Below are positions 33,774 through 42,360 of a stretch of 51,899 nt of DNA, piece after piece. Numbering within the stretch: the first letter of the stretch is position 1; the number at the start of each line of letters is the position of its first letter. The position numbers and the translations under genes are program-made. The notes under the pieces were generated by a model, which saw only the letters and a list, made by a program, of their open reading frames with translations, was not told where the DNA came from and did no database searches. Source of the stretch: Pedobacter sp. UBA5917 (GTDB lineage Bacteria > Bacteroidota > Bacteroidia > Sphingobacteriales > Sphingobacteriaceae); contig NZ_DJDT01000285.1 in NCBI RefSeq assembly GCF_002432345.1, positions 1 through 51,899 on the forward strand, given 5' to 3'.

Positions 33774-35681
33774 ATGATTTCAATAAATAATTTAACATTC
33801 CTGATCGGCTCAAGGGCCTTGTACGATGACGCCAACTGGCACATTAAACCAGGTGACAGGGCAGGTTTGATCGGTGCCAACGGAACAGGAAAATCAACAC
33901 TTTTAAAAATAATTGTAGGCGAGTATGCCCCGAGTTCGGGTACCGTTTCGATGTCGAAAGACCTTAAAATTGGCTACTTAAACCAGGATTTACTTTCTTA
34001 CGATTCGCACCATAGCATTTTGCATGTGGCCATGGAGGCTTTTGAGCGCCAAAACCAGTTGCACGATGAAATTGAGGAATTGCTTAAAAAAATCGAAACA
34101 GATTATAGCGAAGAGGTTTTATTCAAACTGAGCGATAAACAGCAGGAATTTGAAGCTTTAGACGGTTATAACATCGAATATAGGGCCAACGAAATCCTGG
34201 CCGGTTTAGGTTTCAGTACAGCAGATCAGCTGCGTCCGCTAAATACCTTCTCGGGAGGTTGGCGTATGCGTGTAATGCTGGCCAAAATCCTTTTGCAGGA
34301 TCCGGATATCCTTTTACTCGATGAGCCTACCAACCACATGGATTTACCTTCTATTAAATGGCTGGAAAATTATTTAATGGGTTTTGAGGGCGCTATTGTA
34401 ATTGTATCGCACGATAGGTATTTCCTGGATAAGATTGTAAACCGTACGGTCGAATCTCGTAAAGGTAAATTAACCGTTTATGCGGGTAACTATAGCTTCT
34501 ATGTAGAAGAAAAAGCTCTACGTGGCGAAATCCAAAAAGGCGAATTTAAAAATCAGCAAGCCAAAATCAAACAGGAAGAACGTTTAATTGAACGTTTTAA
34601 AGCAAAGGCTTCTAAAGCAAAAATGGCGCAGTCGCGGATGAAAGCTTTAGATAAAATGGAACGTATTGACGATGTTGACGATGATAACCCAACGGTAAAC
34701 TTCAGCTTTAAATTTACCAAGCCATCAGGCCGTCACGTGGTACGTATCGAACATGCCACCAAACATTATCCAAACGTGCATATTTTGGAAGATGCAGAAG
34801 CAGTGATCGAAAAAGGTGATAAAATTGCCCTGATCGGAGCAAACGGTAAAGGTAAATCTACCTTATTGAGGATGATTGCCGGTACCGAAAAATTCGAAGG
34901 TCTTTGCGAAACCGGTCATAATGTAACTACAACCTTCTTTGCTCAGCACCAATTGGAATCGCTACACCTTGAAAATGCGATTTTAGAAGAATTACAGGCA
35001 TTTGCACCAAAACATACCGATACCGAATTGCGTAGTATTTTAGGCTGTTTCCTGTTTACCGGCGATGATGTTTTCAAAAAGATCAAAGTGTTATCGGGAG
35101 GGGAAAAATCGCGTGTGGCATTAGCGAAATCGTTAACAACAGATTCGAACTTTTTGATCCTGGATGAGCCTACCAACCACTTGGATATTCAATCGGTTAA
35201 CATCCTGATCCAGGCTTTAGAGCAGTTTGAAGGTACTTTTATTGCAGTATCACACGATAGGTATTTCCTTGATAACGTGGCCAATAAAATTTGGTTTATC
35301 GAAGGCGAAAAAATTAAACAATACCCTGGTACCTACGCTGAGTATGAGGAGTGGAACAGCAAAAGGGTAATTCCGGTTTCTAAACCGATTCCGGTTAAAA
35401 TGCCCGAAAAACCAAAAGTAGAGCCAAAACCCAATACCCCGAATACAGCCAGTCAGTTAAAAAAACTGAACGACGAACTGCAGAAAACAGAAAAACTGAT
35501 TACAGAACTGGAGCAAAATGTTAAAAGCATCGAAGCAGAACTGGCCGACGAAAATGTTTACAGCAAAGCAGATAAACTTGCCGAAGCCAACAAACGTTAT
35601 GTGGCAACCAAAGCTGATTTAGATAAAAGCCAGGAAAAGTGGGAAAGTTTAGCCGCCGAGATTATGGAGCTTGAAGGTTAG
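33774..35681 (+). CDS. ABC-F family ATP-binding protein with C-terminal coiled coil
   Basis: A 635-residue protein with two ATP-binding cassettes and no membrane domain: Walker A GANGTGKST (about residue 38) and GANGKGKST (about 358), signatures FSGGWRMR and LSGGEKSR, and Walker B LLLDEPTNHMD and LILDEPTNHLD. Between them is a linker rich in Lys, Arg and Glu. The last 90 residues, after a proline-rich hinge (KPIPVKMPEKPKVEPKPNTP), form a coiled coil as in Uup and related ABC-F translation factors that act at the ribosome. A TAcTTTTG element at 33758-33765 could be its -7 box. A strong terminator follows. Confidence 0.95.
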   Translation: MISINNLTFLIGSRALYDDANWHIKPGDRAGLIGANGTGKSTLLKIIVGEYAPSSGTVSMSKDLKIGYLNQDLLSYDSHHSILHVAMEAFERQNQLHDEIEELLKKIETDYSEEVLFKLSDKQQEFEALDGYNIEYRANEILAGLGFSTADQLRPLNTFSGGWRMRVMLAKILLQDPDILLLDEPTNHMDLPSIKWLENYLMGFEGAIVIVSHDRYFLDKIVNRTVESRKGKLTVYAGNYSFYVEEKALRGEIQKGEFKNQQAKIKQEERLIERFKAKASKAKMAQSRMKALDKMERIDDVDDDNPTVNFSFKFTKPSGRHVVRIEHATKHYPNVHILEDAEAVIEKGDKIALIGANGKGKSTLLRMIAGTEKFEGLCETGHNVTTTFFAQHQLESLHLENAILEELQAFAPKHTDTELRSILGCFLFTGDDVFKKIKVLSGGEKSRVALAKSLTTDSNFLILDEPTNHLDIQSVNILIQALEQFEGTFIAVSHDRYFLDNVANKIWFIEGEKIKQYPGTYAEYEEWNSKRVIPVSKPIPVKMPEKPKVEPKPNTPNTASQLKKLNDELQKTEKLITELEQNVKSIEAELADENVYSKADKLAEANKRYVATKADLDKSQEKWESLAAEIMELEG

Positions 35682-35708
35682 TTTAACCACAGGTTTAATT
35701 AAATATTT

Positions 35709-35742
35709 AGCCGTTCCGATGTAAAATCGGAACGGCTTTTTT
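35709..35742 (+). terminator. Intrinsic terminator of the ABC-F gene
   Basis: AGCCGTTCCGAT, loop GTAAA, ATCGGAACGGCT and a T-run: a perfect 12-base stem, 27 bases after the stop codon. Confidence 0.92.
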
Positions 35743-35776
35743 GTATGAGTTTTTTGCACTAAGTTTTTTTTGCCAC

Positions 35777-35999
35777 GGATTCACACTCTTCGCCCCGTCA
35801 TCTCGAGCGGAGAGATCAATTGAGATAGATTTTGCTTCGGTGGCTTAAACTTTGACAATCTTAATATGCATAAAGCCAAAAAGATTGTCAAAGTAAGTGT
35901 TTCGGATTCACACTCTTCGCTCCGTCATCTCGATTGAAGCGCAGCGGAACAGAGAGATCTATCTCGAGACAGATTTCTCGACTCCGCTCGAAATGACGG
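35777..35999. repeat. Duplicated repeat cluster with a TTGACAA-type hairpin
   Basis: GGATTCACACTCTTCGC followed by a CGTCATCTCGA element occurs twice (about 35778 and 35906), a duplication of about 127 bases. Between the copies lies ACTTTGACAATCTT (35849-35862) with its exact reverse complement at 35881-35894. The second CGTCATCTCGA copy (35922-35999) is a full palindrome closing with CGAAATGACGG, whereas the first (35796-35822) is a short half. No gene is seen between 35743 and 36044. Confidence 0.8.
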
Positions 36000-36044
36000 T
36001 AATCTAGAATTTTGCCACTTCCCAATAAAACTTTACTTTTAACC

Positions 36045-37322
36045 ATGCAGAAAATATTAATTCCGGTTTTATTTTTCATCTCCAGTATAGCTTTCGCGCA
36101 AAACGACCGAACCTTTACCAACGAGAACAGGACTTATCTTCCGAATATTAAAACAGTACTATGCTATAACAGTAATAAAGAACAAAGTATACCGGTAATT
36201 ATGCTCAACTCGTCAGAAACCATTACTTTTTCTTTCGACGATCTGCTTTCAGGTACCCAAAACTACTGGTATACCATTGAGCATTGCAATGCCGAATGGC
36301 AACCTTCTCAAATTTCGAGTATCGATTATTTAGGAAGTTTTAACGACGACCGTATCCTCAACTACCGTTATTCATCCAACACGACCCGGAAATATACCCA
36401 TTACGAACTCAGCCTGCCAAATACACAGATCCAGCCCAAAATCGGCGGTAATTATGTGTTAAAAGTATATCTGGATGGAGATAAAAACAAACCGGTTATT
36501 TCGCAGCGTTTTTACGTGCTCGATAGCCAGGTGGCGGTAGCGGCAGAAGTAACCAACTCCATGCAGGTAGAAAACCGGAATTACAAGCAAAAGATCAATT
36601 TCACCATTAACCATACTTTCCCGATCTCAAACCCTTATCAGGATCTTAAAGCGATCGTGATGCAGAATTTTAATGCCAATACCAGCATACTGAACACAAA
36701 ACCATCTTTTGTAAGGCCAAACCAACTGGTTTACAACGACCTTAACACCAACGATTTTTGGGGAGACAATGAGTTTAGAAAATTCGACACCCGTAGCTTA
36801 AGGTACAAGGCCGATAATGTTAAAGATATATACCGTGATAACGAATCGGTAAACGTGATGCTTTTTCAGGACGCGCCGAGAACGGTTGGGGCTTTTGCCA
36901 ACCAGTACGATGAAAATGGCAATTTCTTTATCCGCAATACCGATGGCCGTGATGATAAAACAGAATCAGAATATATGGGGGTATTGTTTACCTTAAATGC
37001 CGCTGCCCCCAGTGCCAATGGCGATGCCTACGTAATTGGTCGTTTTAACAATTACACCATGGGTAACGACAATAAACTCCTGTACGACGCCAACAGGAAG
37101 CAGTTTTATGCTAACATGATGCTTAAACAGGGTCTTTACGATTACGAATATGCCTGGTTTAATAAAGACACCAAAACAATGGAAACCAGATTTTTTGAAG
37201 GTGCATTTTTCCAGACGGAAAACAGCTATCAGGTTTTCGTTTATTACCGCCGCCCTGGTGCCCGCTGGGATACGCTGATCGGTTTTGCCAACCTGAGCAA
37301 TAAAGTTAGCGATAGAAGATAA
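36045..37322 (+). CDS. Type IX secretion plug protein (DUF5103)
   Basis: A 425-residue secreted protein from the start MQKILIPVLFFISS, which gives a signal peptide ending AFAQ; a TTG 11 codons upstream adds only unlikely residues. The N-terminal domain (TYLPNIKTVLCYN...YWYTIEHCNAEWQPSQISSIDYL) and the later ENGNFF, NDNKLLYD and YRRPGARWDTLIG stretches match DUF5103, now known as the plug protein that closes the SprA translocon of the type IX system in Flavobacterium. It would act in the periplasm or at the outer membrane. No other type IX gene is in the window, as is usual for this scattered system. Confidence 0.87.
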   Translation: MQKILIPVLFFISSIAFAQNDRTFTNENRTYLPNIKTVLCYNSNKEQSIPVIMLNSSETITFSFDDLLSGTQNYWYTIEHCNAEWQPSQISSIDYLGSFNDDRILNYRYSSNTTRKYTHYELSLPNTQIQPKIGGNYVLKVYLDGDKNKPVISQRFYVLDSQVAVAAEVTNSMQVENRNYKQKINFTINHTFPISNPYQDLKAIVMQNFNANTSILNTKPSFVRPNQLVYNDLNTNDFWGDNEFRKFDTRSLRYKADNVKDIYRDNESVNVMLFQDAPRTVGAFANQYDENGNFFIRNTDGRDDKTESEYMGVLFTLNAAAPSANGDAYVIGRFNNYTMGNDNKLLYDANRKQFYANMMLKQGLYDYEYAWFNKDTKTMETRFFEGAFFQTENSYQVFVYYRRPGARWDTLIGFANLSNKVSDRR

Positions 37323-37488
37323 GCCCTATTCCCTGCAGGCATTATTAATTGTCAACTTGACTTTTAATGTTACATTTCTTACCTTTATTGTTACAATGAT
37401 TCTCACTGTTTTAAAAATGGTTGTTCTACTTTAGTATTTCAGAATTAACCAGATAACAGCTAGAAAACATTGTTTCTAACCAATAATT

Positions 37489-38448
37489 ATGTTTAAGAAA
37501 TTAATTGCCGCTGCATTAATCATCAGTCCATGTGTGCAGATTTTTGCACAGAACCAAACCGGTCCGTATACACAAACCATTAACGGAACCAAATTAAAAT
37601 TCGATATGCAGGCCATTCCGGCAGGCAAATTTAAAATGGGAAGCAAAACAGGTAAACCCGATGAACAACCTGTACACGAAGTAAAAATAGATGCTTTCTG
37701 GATCGGGATACACGAGGTAACCTGGGATATTTTTGAACCTTTTCTTTACCGCGACTACGAAAAAAAAGCCAGTGAGGGTGCTATTCCAGCTGAAGTTGAT
37801 GCCGTAACCCGCCCTACAAAACCTTATCTCGATATGACCTTTGGGATGGGTAAAGAGCACCAGCCTGCAGTAGCCATGACCCAATACAATGCCATTCAAT
37901 TCTGCAAATGGCTTTATGTGCGTACCGGTGTTTTTTACCGTTTGCCAACAGAAGCCGAATGGGAGTACGCCTGTAAAGCCGGAACCGAAACTAAATACTC
38001 TTTTGGTAACGATCCTGCTAAACTGGGCGATTATGCCTGGTATAAGGACAATAGCAACAACAAAACGCACCAGGTAGGACAGAAAAAACCTAACGCATGG
38101 GGTTTGTTCGATATGCATGGAAATGTTAGCGAATGGACCTACGACCAGTATATTGCCGATTTTTACAGCAAAGATAAAACCACCGAAAACCCTGTTGCCA
38201 AACCCGAAAAATTGTACCCAAATGCTGTCCGCGGCGGTTCTTATGATGAAATAGCAGATAACCTGACTTCGACAGTAAGATTGGCTTCCGATCCATCATG
38301 GAAACAACTGGATCCCCAGATCCCAAAAAGTAACTGGTGGTTCCCAGAAGCGCCTTTTGTGGGTATGCGTTTGGTACGTCCAGCAAAAACACCTTCAAAA
38401 GAAGAAATAGATGCTTATTACAACAAACAGCCTATAAAAGATTTTTAA
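37489..38448 (+). CDS. Secreted SUMF1/FGE-sulfatase-domain protein, non-catalytic type
   Basis: A 319-residue protein with signal peptide (cleavage near FAQ, residue 21) and a formylglycine-generating-enzyme-like domain: MGSKTGKPDEQPVHEV, WIGIHEVTW, LPTEAEWEYACKAGTE, GNVSEWTYDQY and VRGGSYDE. In true FGE the RGGS motif is followed by the catalytic Cys pair; here the region reads RGGSYDEIADNLTSTVR, with no Cys, so sulfatase activation is unlikely. Such proteins in Bacteroidota often serve as binding or structural modules. It opens a same-strand series of four genes with short spacers. Confidence 0.87.
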   Translation: MFKKLIAAALIISPCVQIFAQNQTGPYTQTINGTKLKFDMQAIPAGKFKMGSKTGKPDEQPVHEVKIDAFWIGIHEVTWDIFEPFLYRDYEKKASEGAIPAEVDAVTRPTKPYLDMTFGMGKEHQPAVAMTQYNAIQFCKWLYVRTGVFYRLPTEAEWEYACKAGTETKYSFGNDPAKLGDYAWYKDNSNNKTHQVGQKKPNAWGLFDMHGNVSEWTYDQYIADFYSKDKTTENPVAKPEKLYPNAVRGGSYDEIADNLTSTVRLASDPSWKQLDPQIPKSNWWFPEAPFVGMRLVRPAKTPSKEEIDAYYNKQPIKDF

Positions 38449-38480
38449 AAAATATCCTAACCAAGATAAAAACTAAACAC

Positions 38481-39800
38481 ATGAGAAAACCAATTAATCA
38501 ACAAGATCGTCGCGATTTTTTAAAAGCAACTGCCATGCTTGCCGGCGGGGCCATGCTGAGCAGCATCCCATTGGCCGGAGCTTATGCATCAGGTTCTGAT
38601 ACCATCAAAATAGCCCTCATTGGCTGTGGCGACCGTGGTACGGGAGCTGCATTTCAGGCATTGAGCACCAAATTCAATATTAAGTTAGTGGCTATGGCCG
38701 ATGCTTTCCAGGATCGTTTGGATAGCAGCTATCAATCTTTAAGCTCAAAATTTGGAGCCAAAATAGATGTTCCTAAAGAACGTCAGTTTGTAGGTTTCGA
38801 TGCCTATTTAAAAGCCATTCCATTGGCCGATGTAGTATTATTAACCACGCCTCCAGGCTTCCGTCCTATCCATTTCGAGGAAGCGGTAAAACAGAATAAA
38901 CAAATCTTTATGGAAAAACCGGTTGCTGTTGATGCTCCGGGAATCAGAAAGGTACTTGCAGCTGCTGAAGAAGCCAAAAAGAAAAAATTAAATGTGGTAG
39001 TTGGTTTACAACGCCGTTATCAGACCAATTACCGCGAATCGATGAAACGCATTAACGATGGCGCCATTGGCGATATCATGTCGGGCCAGGTTTACTGGAA
39101 CAGTGGTGGCGTTTGGGTTCGTCCACGTACGGCAAACCAGACCGAAATGGAGTACCAGATGCGTAACTGGTATTATTTCAACTGGTTATGTGGCGATCAC
39201 ATTGTAGAGCAGCACGTACACAATATCGATATTGCCAACTGGATAAAAAATGCACATCCAGTTTCGGTACAGGGAACGGGAAGCCGTGCCTGGAGAACAG
39301 GAAAAGATTATGGCGAAATTTATGATAACCACTCTATCGAATTAACCTATGCCGATGGTGCTGTAATCAGTAGCCAGTGCAGGCATTTCGAAGGAATCAG
39401 CAATCGTGTTGACGAAACTTTCCAGGGAACAAAAGGTAAAATTTACCTTTCGGGAAGCAATCAGGCCATTATGAAAGATTATAAGGGCAAAGAACTTTAT
39501 AACCACAATACCAAAGGAAATGCCAATCCATACCAAACCGAACACGACGAATTATTCGATGCGGTTTCGAAAGGTGAATATAAATTCAGTAACGTAGATT
39601 ATGCAGCAACCAGTACATTTTCTGCCATTATTGGCCGTTATGCCACCTACTCTGGTCAAACCATTAAGTGGGATGAGGCATTAGCTGCCAATAACAGTTT
39701 ATTACCTGAGCGTTTTGCATGGGATGCCAACCCAAGGTTAATGCCCGATGAGAAAGGTTTATACCCTGTTGCTATGCCAGGGCAGGCAAAAGTGCTTTAA
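38481..39800 (+). CDS. Tat-exported Gfo/Idh/MocA family oxidoreductase
   Basis: A 439-residue protein from the start MRKPINQQDRRDFLKATAML, which contains a Tat signal (RRDFLK). The Rossmann motif is IGCGDRGTGA and the family motif is MEKPVAVD, followed by EQHVHNIDIANW, where His residues usually take part in catalysis. These enzymes oxidise or reduce sugar hydroxyls with a tightly held NAD(P), and Tat-exported members in Bacteroidota have been linked to 3-keto-sugar chemistry. It lies 32 bases after the SUMF1-like gene and nine bases before apbE. Upstream in-frame codons overlap the SUMF1-like gene and are not used. Confidence 0.92.
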   Translation: MRKPINQQDRRDFLKATAMLAGGAMLSSIPLAGAYASGSDTIKIALIGCGDRGTGAAFQALSTKFNIKLVAMADAFQDRLDSSYQSLSSKFGAKIDVPKERQFVGFDAYLKAIPLADVVLLTTPPGFRPIHFEEAVKQNKQIFMEKPVAVDAPGIRKVLAAAEEAKKKKLNVVVGLQRRYQTNYRESMKRINDGAIGDIMSGQVYWNSGGVWVRPRTANQTEMEYQMRNWYYFNWLCGDHIVEQHVHNIDIANWIKNAHPVSVQGTGSRAWRTGKDYGEIYDNHSIELTYADGAVISSQCRHFEGISNRVDETFQGTKGKIYLSGSNQAIMKDYKGKELYNHNTKGNANPYQTEHDELFDAVSKGEYKFSNVDYAATSTFSAIIGRYATYSGQTIKWDEALAANNSLLPERFAWDANPRLMPDEKGLYPVAMPGQAKVL

Positions 39801-39809
39801 TTTTAGCTG

Positions 39810-40805
39810 ATGCGTTATAGATTTTTGCTTTTCCTTTTACCCCTGATTTTGGCCTTTTCTTTCAAAAAAGAAATGAGGCAATATAAAATCAATGGTTACG
39901 CACAGGGAACCGATTACGCTATAATGTACTATGCCACCGATAGTTTGGCCACCAAACAGGGCATAGACAGTTTATTAAACGAAATTGATTTATCGATGTC
40001 GCTTTACAAAAAAGGCACATTGATAAATCAATTCAATACGGCCGAAAAGGAAATCAGAACCGATCGCATGATCAATGATGTTCTGAAAAGAAGTTTTGAG
40101 ATCAATGCAGATACAAAAGGTATTTTCGATATTACTGTAGCTCCCCTGGTGCAAGCCTGGGGCTTTGGCCCTAAAGAGGCTAAATCAGAACCCGATCCCG
40201 CTATTATTAAATCGATCCTCAATTGTGTGGGCATGAAATACCTTAAATTAAAGGATGGCTTGCTCACCAAATCAAAACCCTGTGTACATATTGATTTAAA
40301 CGGAATTGCACAAGGTTACAGTGTTGATCTGATTGCTGCTTATCTCGAGCAAAAAGGAATCAAACAATATGTAGCCGAACTGGGTGGCGAAATCAGGATT
40401 TCTGGTCCGAAACCCAATGGAGAAGCAATGAAAATCGGTATCGAAGGTCCGGATAAAGACGGAACTCCGGTAATCAGGCACATTGCCGCGATCAATTCGG
40501 GCGCCATTACTACCTCAGGCAATTACAGAAAATTCCACCAGAGCGGAAAGAAGAAGATTTCGCACCTCATCGACCCTAAAACCGGATACCCCTTAGACAA
40601 TGAAATGATCAGCGTTACGGTTTATGCAAATGATGCGATTACAGCCGATGGATACGATAATGCCCTGATGGCGATGCACCTTAAAGATGCTATTGCCTTT
40701 GTAGAAAGCAGGAAAAACCTGGAGGCTTATTTTGTGTACCACCAAAAAGATGGCAAGGTAGCCGACACCTTAACCACCGGATTTAAAAAACTGATTAAAC
40801 ATTAA
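39810..40805 (+). CDS. apbE: FAD:protein FMN transferase (ApbE family)
   Basis: A 331-residue exported protein with an N-terminal hydrophobic segment (LLFLLPLILAFSF). Family motifs are FDITVAPLVQAWGFG, IDLNGIAQGYSVD, ELGGEIRISG, NSGAITTSGNYRKF and HLIDPKTGYPL. ApbE attaches FMN covalently to Thr or Ser of periplasmic redox proteins. The metal-site segment usually written as ADALST reads ADGYDNALMA here, an unusual variant. The start is nine bases after the oxidoreductase gene and the stop is 18 bases before the isomerase-like gene, so it belongs to this cluster; no obvious flavinylation target is encoded in the window. Confidence 0.92.
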   Translation: MRYRFLLFLLPLILAFSFKKEMRQYKINGYAQGTDYAIMYYATDSLATKQGIDSLLNEIDLSMSLYKKGTLINQFNTAEKEIRTDRMINDVLKRSFEINADTKGIFDITVAPLVQAWGFGPKEAKSEPDPAIIKSILNCVGMKYLKLKDGLLTKSKPCVHIDLNGIAQGYSVDLIAAYLEQKGIKQYVAELGGEIRISGPKPNGEAMKIGIEGPDKDGTPVIRHIAAINSGAITTSGNYRKFHQSGKKKISHLIDPKTGYPLDNEMISVTVYANDAITADGYDNALMAMHLKDAIAFVESRKNLEAYFVYHQKDGKVADTLTTGFKKLIKH

Positions 40806-40823
40806 TCCGTTAAAACCGAACCT

Positions 40824-41750
40824 ATGAAAAGAAGTGAATTTATAAGAAATAGCCTGCTTACTGCCGGTGCCATTACCACAGGAGCAGGATTTACCAATAC
40901 TTTTGCCGCCGAAAAACAAAATAAGGTGCTAAGCGATAAAACTTTTAACCTCGATTATGCACCTCACCAGGGTATGTTCGAAAACCATGCCGGCAAAAGC
41001 TTTCTGGATCAGATCCAGTTTATGTACGATAAAGGTTTCCGATCTATCGAAGATAACGGTTACCTCGGCCGATCGGTTGAAGAACAGGAAAAAATAGGAA
41101 ACTTATTGGCCAAACTGGGTATGCGCATGGGCGTTTTCGTGGTAGATGGAGGCGATAACTGGAAAACCTCATTAACCACCGGCAAAAAGGAGTTTAAAGA
41201 TAAATTTATCGAAACCTGTAAAAAGTCGGTAGAAGCAGCAAAACGCTGCAATGCCAAATGGTTAACCGTGGTTCCGGGTTTTTACGAACGGAACTTACCC
41301 TATGGTAATCAGTTTGCAAACGTAATTGATGCGATGCGCGCCGGTGCCGAGATTTTTGAACCACATGGATTAATTATGGTGCTCGAAACTTTGAGCGATA
41401 CACCAGAACTTTTCTTACAGAAAACGAACGAAACCTACGCGGTTTGCAAGGCTGTTAAAAGTCCATCGTGCAAAATCCTTTACGATATTTACCACATGCA
41501 GCGCACAGAAGGTGATCTGATTAAAACCATCGACCGCTGCTGGGATGAAATTGCCTATATCCAGATTGGTGATAACCCTGGTCGAAAAGAACCAACAACA
41601 GGAGAAATCAATTATAAAAACTTGTTTAAACACCTGCATGCCAAAGGTTACAAAGGGGTTATGGGCATGGAACATGGCAATTCAAAAAGCGGAAAGGAAG
41701 GCGAACTGGCTGTTATTTCGGCTTATAGAGCTGAAGATAATTTTTTGTAG
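40824..41750 (+). CDS. Exported sugar isomerase/epimerase-like TIM-barrel protein (hydroxypyruvate isomerase family)
   Basis: A 308-residue protein with a signal-like N terminus (MKRSEFIRNSLLTAGAITTGAG). The xylose-isomerase-like TIM barrel shows SIEDNGYLG, the Glu in VLETLSDTPELF, LYDIYHMQRTEGDL and the characteristic IQIGDNPGRKEPTTGEINY, which marks the hydroxypyruvate isomerase branch; the final metal Glu is in GMEHGNS. With the exported oxidoreductase and ApbE it forms a compact group that probably modifies a sugar derivative outside the cytoplasm. Substrate not known. Confidence 0.88.
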   Translation: MKRSEFIRNSLLTAGAITTGAGFTNTFAAEKQNKVLSDKTFNLDYAPHQGMFENHAGKSFLDQIQFMYDKGFRSIEDNGYLGRSVEEQEKIGNLLAKLGMRMGVFVVDGGDNWKTSLTTGKKEFKDKFIETCKKSVEAAKRCNAKWLTVVPGFYERNLPYGNQFANVIDAMRAGAEIFEPHGLIMVLETLSDTPELFLQKTNETYAVCKAVKSPSCKILYDIYHMQRTEGDLIKTIDRCWDEIAYIQIGDNPGRKEPTTGEINYKNLFKHLHAKGYKGVMGMEHGNSKSGKEGELAVISAYRAEDNFL

Positions 41751-42360
41751 CTTATAAAAAACTCCGTTCTAAAGCTCAAATAAATGCCGTCATCTCGACC
41801 GGAGCATCGCGGAGCGGAGAGATCTATTCACAAAACTTCCTCTCTACTCTCTTTTTTTGGAAAGCAATAACAGTAGCTCTTTTTATTGTTCGTCCTGCTT
41901 TTCATTACAAGTCCGCACTCGTACCTCGCTTGCGGGCTTTTCATTTCAATCAGGTTTAAACATCCGGGTTTCTGCTACTATTTGGGGTTTAACTGCAAAA
42001 TGCCCAATTTTCTTCTGCACCTTGCAACCCCAAATAATCGAACAGGTTGTGCCACCTAAACCCGATCAAAGCGAGATGCCGATTTTCTTCAAATTGGCAG
42101 AAGCGGGAGCGGGACTGTACTAACCCAAATGCTACTGTACCTGATTTCCAAAAAAAATCATCTGTGTTCATCCTTTTTATCTGTGGTTAAAAACAACCTT
42201 AAATAATACCTAAAAAGAATTTACACATTTATCCGCATTGTGCTACCCAGTCAAACGGTTGATTTGGATTGTAACAAGAATGTGAGATTAGGGATCTGCC
42301 CATAATCTCTATCTTGGATCAATTAATCAGATATATCCTATTTTAAACCAAAAATTAAAC
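41751..42360. repeat. 610-base non-coding region with dispersed-repeat remnants
   Basis: Contains a half copy of the CGTCATCTCGA family (41788-41826), a GC-richer block (about 41900-42125) with imperfect hairpins such as TGCCGATTTTCTTCAAATTGGCA, and the phrase ATCCTTTTTATCTGTGGTTAA (about 42169-42190), which recurs near 47389. Reading frames on both strands across 41857-42171 have no recognisable protein pattern and coincide with the repeat block, so no gene is called. The promoter of the hexosaminidase gene should lie in the last 100 AT-rich bases. Confidence 0.6.

Noticed and set aside
41857..42171. Reading frames on both strands in the spacer before the hexosaminidase gene
   Set aside because: They coincide with a repeat-like GC-richer block, have odd composition (Ser/Cys-rich) and no domain pattern.
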